A stretch of 19,080 nucleotides of DNA. Source: B25-G16 sp964549945 (lineage in GTDB: Bacteria > Desulfobacterota > DSM-4660 > Desulfatiglandales > B25-G16). Location of the stretch: contig CAZJXD010000099.1 of the NCBI GenBank assembly GCA_964549945.1, positions 1 through 19,080 of the forward strand. Reading direction: 5' to 3'. Position 1 is the first letter of the stretch, and each line of letters begins with the position of its first letter. Below, in pieces: positions 7,252-13,478 of this stretch. Under the pieces are notes generated by a model that did no database searches, was not told the origin of the DNA, and saw only the letters and a program-made list of their open reading frames with translations. Position numbers and translations under genes: made by a program.

Positions 7252-8928
7252 ATGTTCAAAAAGGAAGACATAGACAAGGTTGCGGAGAGCAGAAAGGCCT
7301 GGGAGGAGGTCTTCCGGAAGTCGGCCTCGACAATTTCCGAGAGATTGGAGCGATTCTCCACCGTCTCAGACCGCCCCATCCGGGACCTCTATACCCCCCT
7401 GGATATCCAGGAGCTCGACTACACCAGAGACATCGGCTTTCCCGGACAGTTCCCCTTCACCAGGGGGGTGCAACCCACCATGTACCGGGGAAGGTTGTGG
7501 ACCATGAGGATGTTCGCGGGGCTCGGCACCGCGAAAGATACCAACGAGAGATTTCACCTGCTGGTCAATGAAGGACAGACGGGGCTCTCCACGGCTTTCG
7601 ACATGCCCACGCTCATGGGATACGACACCGACTCCCCCAAGGCGCGCGGGGAGTGCGGGAGGTGCGGGGTTGCCATTGATACCCTGAGGGATATGGAGAT
7701 ACTGTTCAAGGGCCTGTCTATCGATAAGATCACCACCTCCATGACCATCAATCCGCCTGCCGCGGTGCTGTGGGCTATGTACATCGCCATGGCAGAGAAA
7801 AGGGGAATACCCAGGGGGATGATAGGAGGCACCATCCAGAACGACATGCTCAAGGAGTTCATCGCCCAGAAGACCTTCATGCTTCCTCCCAAGCCCTCTA
7901 TGAGGCTCATCACCGACACCATCGAGTTCGGCACCAACGAGGTGCCCCGGTGGAACCCGATCAGCATCAGCGGGTACCACATCAGGGAGGCCGGCTCCAC
8001 CGCGGTCCAGGAGCTCGCCTTCACCCTTGCCGACGGCATCGCCTATGTGGAGGCCGCCCTGGAGAGAGGCCTCGAGGTCGATTCCTTCGCGCCACGGCTG
8101 TCGTTCTTCTTCAACTCCCATCTGGATTTCTTCGAGGAGATCGCCAAGTTCCGCGCAGCCCGGAGGATGTGGGCGAGGATCATGACCGAGCGGTTCAAGG
8201 CAAAGGATCCACGCTCCATGTGGCTCAGGTTTCACACCCAGACCGCGGGATGCTCGCTCACCGCGCAGCAGCCTTACAACAACGTGGTGCGAACTGCTCT
8301 CGAGGCACTGGCAGCGGTATTGGGCGGCACCCAGTCGCTTCACACCAACTCCCTTGACGAGGTCCTCGCGCTTCCCACCGAGGAGGCAGCCACCATCGCG
8401 CTCAGGACCCAGCAGGTCATCGCCGAGGAGTCGGGGGTGGCCAATACGATCGACCCCCTCGGCGGGTCGTATTTCGTGGAGCGCCTCACCAACGAGTTGG
8501 AGGAGGAGGCCTTCACCTATATCGCCAAGATCGATGAGATGGGGGGCATGGTGGCCGCAATCGAGCGCAACTACCCCCAGATGGAGATCGCCGATGCCGC
8601 CTATAAATACCAGAGGCAGATCGATATCAGGGAGAAGACCGTGGTGGGGGTCAACAAGTATATCACCGAAGAGGTGCTCCCCGTGGAGATCCTTCAGATA
8701 GAACCAGAGCTCGAGAGACAGCAGATAGAATGGACCAACCAGGTCAAGGAGCGCAGGGATGAGGGAAAGGTGGCTGAGAGCCTGGAGCGATTGGGCGAGG
8801 CAGCTCAAGGCGATGAGAACCTCATGCCCTTTATTATCGACGCGGTGAACAGCTACGCCACCGAGCAGGAGATCTGCGATGTGTTCAGGGAGATCTTCGG
8901 TGTGTACCGAGATCCAGGTGTGTATTAA
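7252..8928 (+). CDS. Coenzyme-B12 acyl-CoA mutase large subunit, isobutyryl-CoA mutase-like
   Basis: A 558-residue TIM-barrel subunit of the methylmalonyl-CoA mutase family, without the B12-binding domain, which is the next gene. The active-site histidine is His243 in SISGYHIREAG, and the family motifs GTIQND and TQSLHTNS are present. By alignment from memory to Propionibacterium methylmalonyl-CoA mutase (Tyr89, Arg207, His244), the equivalent residues here are Phe88 (WTMRMFAGLG), Gln206 (EFIAQKTF) and His243, a constant offset of one. Phe plus Gln is the pair of isobutyryl-CoA mutase; Tyr plus Arg binds the carboxylate of methylmalonyl-CoA. The likely reaction is isobutyryl-CoA to n-butyryl-CoA. 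Automatic pipelines would probably call it methylmalonyl-CoA mutase. AGGGGG five bases before the ATG supports the start. Placement after a butyryl-CoA-type dehydrogenase supports the substrate inference. Confidence 0.9.
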   Translation: MFKKEDIDKVAESRKAWEEVFRKSASTISERLERFSTVSDRPIRDLYTPLDIQELDYTRDIGFPGQFPFTRGVQPTMYRGRLWTMRMFAGLGTAKDTNERFHLLVNEGQTGLSTAFDMPTLMGYDTDSPKARGECGRCGVAIDTLRDMEILFKGLSIDKITTSMTINPPAAVLWAMYIAMAEKRGIPRGMIGGTIQNDMLKEFIAQKTFMLPPKPSMRLITDTIEFGTNEVPRWNPISISGYHIREAGSTAVQELAFTLADGIAYVEAALERGLEVDSFAPRLSFFFNSHLDFFEEIAKFRAARRMWARIMTERFKAKDPRSMWLRFHTQTAGCSLTAQQPYNNVVRTALEALAAVLGGTQSLHTNSLDEVLALPTEEAATIALRTQQVIAEESGVANTIDPLGGSYFVERLTNELEEEAFTYIAKIDEMGGMVAAIERNYPQMEIADAAYKYQRQIDIREKTVVGVNKYITEEVLPVEILQIEPELERQQIEWTNQVKERRDEGKVAESLERLGEAAQGDENLMPFIIDAVNSYATEQEICDVFREIFGVYRDPGVY

Positions 8929-8958
8929 GGGGATATAGGTTTTAAGGGAAAAGGGCGC

Positions 8959-9369
8959 ATTATAAAGCGGAAGAGGAAAATAAGGATCCTCGTTGCGAAG
9001 CCGGGCCTGGATGGCCACGACAGGGGCGCCAGGATCATCGCCAGGGCCTACCGGGACGCGGGCTTCGAGGTGGTGTACTCCGGACTCCACCAGACACCTG
9101 AGGAGATCGTCCAGGCCGCGATCCAGGAAGACGTGGACATGGTAGGACTCTCCAGCCTGGCAGGCGCCCACATGTACCTGTTCCCCAGGGTGGTGGAACT
9201 GCTCAGGGAAAAGGGCGCCGAGGATATCGTGGTATGTGGCGGGGGGATATTTCCTGAGGAGGACATCCCGAAGCTGAAAAAGGCCGGAATCAGGGAGATC
9301 TTCACCCCTGGCACGCCTCTGAGTGAGGCCGTGAGATGGGTTGAGGAGCACGTGGAGCCAAGGGATTGA
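8959..9369 (+). CDS. B12-binding small subunit of the acyl-CoA mutase, non-canonical start
   Basis: About 136 residues forming the Rossmann-like cobalamin domain that pairs with the large subunit. The lower-ligand motif DGHDRG (D18, H20, G23 counted from the proposed start) supplies the cobalt-binding histidine. 'GLSSLAGAHM' and 'VVCGGGIFPEEDIPKL' are the later conserved loops. The gene is in the same frame as the large subunit, separated by one TAA. Between that TAA and the DGHDRG motif there is no ATG, GTG or TTG in frame. The first GTG (9070) lies after the motif and would make a useless protein. I place the start at ATT (8959), three bases after AAAGGG; ATA at 8962 is the alternative. The domain is certain, the start is uncertain. 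Confidence 0.85.
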   Translation: MIKRKRKIRILVAKPGLDGHDRGARIIARAYRDAGFEVVYSGLHQTPEEIVQAAIQEDVDMVGLSSLAGAHMYLFPRVVELLREKGAEDIVVCGGGIFPEEDIPKLKKAGIREIFTPGTPLSEAVRWVEEHVEPRD

Positions 9370-10340
9370 CAAGGAACACGAGCGAGATCGCGGAGAAGGT
9401 CACCTCTGGTGACATAAGGGCAGTAGCCAAGCTGATAAGGGATATCGATGACAAGGTCCCTGAGGTGAGGGAGGTACTCAAGGACCTCTATCCCTTTACC
9501 GGCAGGGCATACGTCGTTGGCATCACCGGTTCGCCAGGGGTCGGGAAAAGCACCTTAGTGGATCAGATGGTTACCCACTTGAGAGGCGATGGACACACCG
9601 TGGGGGTCCTTGCCGTGGACCCGACGAGTCCCTTCAGCGGCGGTGCGATCCTGGGTGACCGAGTCAGGATGCAGCGGCACAGCATGGATGAGGGGGTGTT
9701 CATACGTTCAATGGCAACCCGGGGCTACTTCGGCGGGCTTACCCAATCGACGAGAAGCGCGATCGACGTCCTTGACGCAATGGGAAAGGACTATATCCTC
9801 GTTGAAACCGTGGGCGTGGGACAGGATGAGATAGATATCGTTCGCAGCGCCCATACCACTCTCATCGTGCTCGTGCCCGGAATGGGAGATGATATTCAGG
9901 CCCTCAAGGCGGGTATCCTCGAGGTGGGCGACATCTTCGTGGTGAACAAGGCCGACAGGGAGGGTGCAGACAGGACCGTAAACGACCTCAGATTGATGAT
10001 CGAGATGGATGAGAAGAGGTATGCGCAAGGCTGGAAGCCGCCAATCATAACGGCCCAGGCCGTATTTGACAAGGGGACCCGGGAAATCCTGGAGGAGATC
10101 GAAAACCACCGCGCATTCGTGACATCTTCGCTGGAAAGGAAATCCACGCTTCGGTATGAAAAGGCGAGAAACGACCTCACCGAGATGATAAAGGATCGGA
10201 TAGTTCATGAGATCCTCGCTGATATCGTGAACTCCGGAGAGTTCGAGGAAGCCCTCCAATCCATCATGGAAAGAAAACTTGATCCCTATACTGCCTGTGA
10301 TACTATAGTGTCTAAAAAACTAAAATCAGGCATGAAATAA
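9366..10340 (+). CDS. meaB: MeaB/ArgK-family G-protein chaperone of the B12 mutase
   Basis: A 324-residue P-loop GTPase that gates cobalamin loading and protects its partner mutase from inactivation. The Walker A motif is G55-SPGV-GKS62. Switch and base-recognition elements are 'VETVGVGQDE' (about 146-155) and NKAD at 194-197. Length matches MeaB. The proposed start is a TTG at 9366, overlapping the TGA of the small subunit (TTGA), with GGAG eight bases upstream; this indicates translational coupling and one-to-one production with the mutase. The family serves several mutases; because the partner here looks like an isobutyryl-CoA mutase, this would be a MeaI-type protein in function. It was once annotated as the arginine/ornithine transport kinase ArgK, which is not supported here. 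Confidence 0.92.
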   Translation: MTRNTSEIAEKVTSGDIRAVAKLIRDIDDKVPEVREVLKDLYPFTGRAYVVGITGSPGVGKSTLVDQMVTHLRGDGHTVGVLAVDPTSPFSGGAILGDRVRMQRHSMDEGVFIRSMATRGYFGGLTQSTRSAIDVLDAMGKDYILVETVGVGQDEIDIVRSAHTTLIVLVPGMGDDIQALKAGILEVGDIFVVNKADREGADRTVNDLRLMIEMDEKRYAQGWKPPIITAQAVFDKGTREILEEIENHRAFVTSSLERKSTLRYEKARNDLTEMIKDRIVHEILADIVNSGEFEEALQSIMERKLDPYTACDTIVSKKLKSGMK

Positions 10341-10597
10341 TGGAAAATCCCGTTGCCAGGTGGGCTTTTCACGTTGTGCTGGCATTGATTGCCGTTTTTT
10401 TTATCCTCTTCGGCATAAACCTCCTCTATATGGCCTACCAAATTACCGATCCCTTCTCATTTGTCATGACCTTTTTCGCATCGAATCTCATTATCCTCAT
10501 TAGCGCTGCGCTGCTTCTGGGCTTTATTCTCAAGATGGTGGCATCTATCAAGAGAGAAAGGCAGGAGAAAGTCATAAAGTTCAACGCAAGAGATTAG
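10340..10597 (+). CDS. Small two-helix membrane protein, unknown function
   Basis: An 85-residue protein I do not recognise. Residues about 9-33 (FHVVLALIAVFFILFGINLL) and 41-66 (MTFFASNLIILISAALLLGFIL) are two strongly hydrophobic segments, so it is predicted to be an inner-membrane hairpin. A positively charged tail (KMVASIKRERQEKVIK) should remain in the cytoplasm, with the N-terminus also inside. Its ATG overlaps the stop of the meaB-type gene by one base (TAATG), so translation is coupled. The tight coupling suggests a role tied to the operon, but nothing in the sequence tells which. Confidence 0.75.
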   Translation: MENPVARWAFHVVLALIAVFFILFGINLLYMAYQITDPFSFVMTFFASNLIILISAALLLGFILKMVASIKRERQEKVIKFNARD

Positions 10598-10607
10598 GGG
10601 GCGCATC

Positions 10608-11156
10608 ATGCCGCGGCCAAAAAAGGACATGCCCTTGGGCAAGAGGATGCAGGAGATCAGGACCGCCAAAGGCTTAAGCCTCGACTTCCTGGCCAACGAG
10701 ACGGGTTTCTCGGTGGACTACATTTCCCGCGTCGAGAAGGGGGAAGTAGTCCCTCCCGTGGCCACGATCTTGCGGCTCTCGAGGGCCCTGGAGATCGACA
10801 GCGGGGTTCTCCTCAAAGAGGAGATGCATGAGGCTGATAAGAGAAAGGCAGATGACTTTCGGAAAAGGACAGAGGACTACAGCTACCAGACATTGACCCC
10901 GGAGGCCATTCATAAACATCTCAAGGCATTCAAGGTCTTCATAGATCCTGTTTCGGATCATAAAGGGGTGAGCTATCAGCATGAGGGGGAAGAGTTTATC
11001 TACGTGCTTAAGGGAAAAATCGAGGTAACGGTGGGGGACAATAAGACTATCCTGAACCCTGAGAACTCCATCCATTTCAACTCTTCCATTGTCCACAAGC
11101 TGAGAAATGTGAGCTCAGAAAAGGCGGAATTGGTTGTCGTGCTTTATACGCCATAA
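10608..11156 (+). CDS. XRE-family transcriptional regulator with C-terminal cupin domain
   Basis: A 182-residue protein with an N-terminal helix-turn-helix (about residues 10-65, 'LGKRMQEIRTAKGLSLDFLANETGFSVDYISRVEKG', recognition helix about 34-43) and a C-terminal small beta-barrel cupin (about 110-180, 'HEGEEFIYVLKGKIEVTVGD'). Proteins with this architecture are usually local regulators whose cupin senses a small molecule. AGGGGG six bases before the ATG supports the start. It lies inside the acyl-CoA block, between the mutase chaperone and a second dehydrogenase, and is the best candidate for controlling it, perhaps through the shared 17-base element upstream of the thiolase and the crotonase. 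The ligand and the target are inference. Confidence 0.9.
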   Translation: MPRPKKDMPLGKRMQEIRTAKGLSLDFLANETGFSVDYISRVEKGEVVPPVATILRLSRALEIDSGVLLKEEMHEADKRKADDFRKRTEDYSYQTLTPEAIHKHLKAFKVFIDPVSDHKGVSYQHEGEEFIYVLKGKIEVTVGDNKTILNPENSIHFNSSIVHKLRNVSSEKAELVVVLYTP

Positions 11157-11184
11157 TCGCAAATCAAAAATCGCAAATCAAAAA
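11157..11184. repeat. Tandem 14-base repeat filling an intergenic gap
   Basis: Two exact copies of TCGCAAATCAAAAA occupy 11157-11170 and 11171-11184. They make up the whole 27-base gap between the XRE-cupin stop codon and the next start codon; the last A of copy two is the A of the ATG. No Shine-Dalgarno sequence is present. The reverse complement belongs to the same family as the repeat at 5105-5139. Confidence 0.85.
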
Positions 11185-12326
11185 TGTCCTACCAGCTCAA
11201 TGAAGAACAACAGATGATTCAGGCCATGGTGAGGGACTTCGCTCGAAGGATCATACTTCCCACTGCGGCCGAGAGGGATAAGACCAAGGAATTTCCTAAG
11301 GACATCATACGGCAGCTGGGGGAACTCGGGCTCATGGGGATGAACGTGCCCCAGGAATATAATGGCGCAGGTGTCGATACTGTTTGCTACAGTCTGGCCC
11401 TTCAGGAAATAGGCTATGCATGCGCCTCCACCGCCGTCATCGTATCGGTTCACAACAGCGTATCCTGCGGCCCCATATACCAGTTCGGCTCCGATTTTCT
11501 CAAGGGCAAGTACCTTACCTCCCTGGCATCGGGAAAAAAGCTCGGATGCTTTGCATTGACGGAAGCAGGTGCAGGCTCCGATCCGGCCAGCCAGAAGTCA
11601 ACCGCCAAGAAGGATGGAAACTCGTATATCCTCAATGGGTCAAAGGTATGGATTACGAGCGGAAGGAGCTCGGATATCGTGGTAGCCACTGCGTACACTG
11701 ATAAAGGCAAGAAACACAGGGGCATCAGCGCCTTCGTGTTGGAGAAGGGAATGCCCGGCTTTGAGGTGGGAAGCGAGGAAGATAAGATGGGCCAGAGGGC
11801 CTCGGACTGCGCGAGCTTGCTATTCGAAGACTGCCGGGTTCCCGCCGAGAACCTGCTCGGCGAAGAGGGGCAGGGTTTTATTATCGCCATGACTGCCCTG
11901 GATGAGGGGAGAATAGGCATCGCGTCCATGTCGGTGGGAATCGCACAGGCATGCCTGGATGCCGCGGTGAGCTACTCAAAGGAGCGAGAGCAATTCGGCA
12001 GCACGCTTTCAAAGTTTCAGGGCATTCGATGGATGATCGCGGATATGGCCCTTGAAATAGAGGCGGCACGGCTTCTGACCTTCAACGTGGCAGCCATGAA
12101 AGACAGGGGAGAACGATTCAGCGCCGAGGCGTCTATGGCGAAACTCTTTGCCTCCGAAGCTGCCAACAGGTGTGCGTATACGGCCTTGCAGATCCACGGG
12201 GGCTATGGATACAGCACTGAATATCCGGTGGAGCGATACTACCGTGATGCCAGGGTTACCACCATATACGAGGGCACCTCTGAGGTCCAAAGGATTGTGA
12301 TCGCCAATAGCGTACTTGGGCCTTGA
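11184..12326 (+). CDS. Acyl-CoA dehydrogenase, second copy (short or branched chain)
   Basis: A 380-residue flavin acyl-CoA dehydrogenase. Landmarks are 'CFALTEAGAGSDPAS', 'LNGSKVWITSG', 'REQFGSTLSKFQGIRWMIADM' and the catalytic base Glu363 in 'TTIYEGTSEVQR', the position used by short- and medium-chain enzymes. It is clearly diverged from the dehydrogenase at 6083, so it probably serves a different acyl-CoA or electron acceptor; butyryl-CoA, isobutyryl-CoA or 2-methylbutyryl-CoA are possible. The ATG gives the standard family N-terminus (MSYQLNEEQQMIQ), so the start is secure although no ribosome binding site precedes it. Initiation may depend on coupling from the gene 27 bases upstream. It is the last gene of the block; no obvious terminator follows. 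Confidence 0.92.
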   Translation: MSYQLNEEQQMIQAMVRDFARRIILPTAAERDKTKEFPKDIIRQLGELGLMGMNVPQEYNGAGVDTVCYSLALQEIGYACASTAVIVSVHNSVSCGPIYQFGSDFLKGKYLTSLASGKKLGCFALTEAGAGSDPASQKSTAKKDGNSYILNGSKVWITSGRSSDIVVATAYTDKGKKHRGISAFVLEKGMPGFEVGSEEDKMGQRASDCASLLFEDCRVPAENLLGEEGQGFIIAMTALDEGRIGIASMSVGIAQACLDAAVSYSKEREQFGSTLSKFQGIRWMIADMALEIEAARLLTFNVAAMKDRGERFSAEASMAKLFASEAANRCAYTALQIHGGYGYSTEYPVERYYRDARVTTIYEGTSEVQRIVIANSVLGP

Positions 12327-12414
12327 CCATGGGCCTACCCCCTCCCCCGCCTCTTCTCTGCGCTTTCCCCTCAAATAGCTGAGAAATCCAGGAATGCAGG
12401 TGAGATGTTTGGGT

Positions 12415-12443
12415 TTGACATCCTCTTCGTAATTCCTTAGCAT
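12415..12443 (+). promoter_or_regulatory. Sigma70-like promoter for the MEMO-aminotransferase pair
   Basis: A perfect TTGACA (12415-12420) is followed after 17 bases by TAGCAT (12438-12443). The start point would be near 12450, about 35 bases before the MEMO-family gene. This separates it from the acyl-CoA block. Confidence 0.5.
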
Positions 12444-12484
12444 GATGCTTCTCGCATCTCACTGATACAGCAATAAGGAAAGGG

Positions 12485-13462
12485 ATGAGCATGAGTGAGG
12501 GAAAAAGAGAGGGCATTTATCGGTTCTCCATTTTGACGGTGGGGGCGCTTGTGCTCACCCTCCTTTCGATAGGGAGCCCCGCTACCTCTTCCGCGGTTGC
12601 GGGAGATCGAATACGAAAGCCCGCGGTTGCGGGCCATTTCTACCCCAAGGATCCTGATACCCTAAGGACCACGATTAATACCTTCATCGCAGGGGCTGCC
12701 GAGGCCCGGGTAAAGGGAAGGATTCTCGGCCTCATGTCTCCCCATGCGGGCTACGCCTTCTCTGGTCAAGTAGCTGCGTATGCATACCGGGAGATAAAGG
12801 GCAAGTCCTACGATACCGTGGTCATACTCGGACCGAGCCATCATGCCTACCTGAGGGGAGCATCGGTGGGCAATTGGGATGCCTATGCAACCCCCTTGGG
12901 AATGGTGCCCGTGAACAGGGGACTGGTAACCGCCCTTCTCAAGGTGAAAAAATTCTTTTCATTTTCAGAGGGTGCACACATCAGCGAGCACTCGGTTGAG
13001 TGCCAGTTGCCCTTTCTTCAGCGGGTTCTTCTGGATTTCGATATCGTCCCCATCGTGATGGGAGCCTTATCGATGAGCGAGCTAGAGGGAATCAGCAAGG
13101 CACTTGCGGGCATCATCAGGGAAAGAAACGTCCTGCTCGTAGCCTCTTCCGACATGTCACATTATCCAGCCTATAGGGATGCGAACGAGATAGACAGAAG
13201 GACGCTGTCCATAATCGAGACGCTTGATCCAGAGCGGGTATACAACTCGGAGGCAAGAGAGTTACATAAGGGCACAGAGAATCTCTTCACTACGCTCTGC
13301 GGGCTGAGTTCCGTGGTAACCGTCATGATGGTGGCCAAAAAGCTCGGAGGAAATGCGGCAGCGGTGTTGCGCTACGCCAACAGCGGAGATATAGAATATG
13401 GCGGTTACAGAGAGAAGCAGAGGGTGGTAGGTTATGGCGCTGTAGCCTTTTACAAACGATAA
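12485..13462 (+). CDS. amrB: MEMO1-family protein (AmmeMemoRadiSam system protein B) with signal peptide
   Basis: A 325-residue protein of the MEMO1 family, a fold related to non-haem iron dioxygenases. Conserved family segments are 'AVAGHFYP' (H51), 'SPHAGYAFSG' (H87), 'GPSHHAY' (H119, H120), 'EHSVECQLPFLQ' (169-179), 'SSDMSHYP' (D223, H226) and C272 in 'TTLCGL'. These include the His, His, Cys set linked to metal binding in human MEMO1. Unlike the usual cytosolic form, it starts with a typical signal peptide: a hydrophobic stretch at about 14-31 and an AVA site at 37-39. It is therefore likely exported to the periplasm. AAGGAA lies five bases before the ATG at 12485; an ATG at 12491 is also possible. 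The usual AMMECR1 and radical SAM partners are not adjacent. The molecular activity of the family is unsettled. Confidence 0.87.
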   Translation: MSMSEGKREGIYRFSILTVGALVLTLLSIGSPATSSAVAGDRIRKPAVAGHFYPKDPDTLRTTINTFIAGAAEARVKGRILGLMSPHAGYAFSGQVAAYAYREIKGKSYDTVVILGPSHHAYLRGASVGNWDAYATPLGMVPVNRGLVTALLKVKKFFSFSEGAHISEHSVECQLPFLQRVLLDFDIVPIVMGALSMSELEGISKALAGIIRERNVLLVASSDMSHYPAYRDANEIDRRTLSIIETLDPERVYNSEARELHKGTENLFTTLCGLSSVVTVMMVAKKLGGNAAAVLRYANSGDIEYGGYREKQRVVGYGAVAFYKR

Positions 13463-13478
13463 AACTATGGGGGAAACC

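Noticed and set aside
7252..8928. Plain methylmalonyl-CoA mutase identity
   Set aside because: The Tyr and Arg that bind the methylmalonyl carboxylate are Phe88 and Gln206 here. I keep it as the fallback if the alignment proves wrong.
9070..9369. GTG at 9070 as the start of the B12-binding subunit
   Set aside because: It would remove the DGHDRG motif that holds the cobalt-ligating histidine, while that motif is present and in frame just upstream.
7366..9372. A 668-codon open frame on the minus strand opposite the mutase genes
   Set aside because: It is antisense to clear mutase, small-subunit and chaperone genes, has a biased proline/glycine/histidine composition with no recognisable domain, and is explained by the high GC at third codon positions of the real genes.
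9366..10340. ArgK, arginine transport ATPase/kinase
   Set aside because: This is an old label for the family. The gene directly follows a B12 mutase and has the G-protein motifs of MeaB, so the chaperone role is far more likely.
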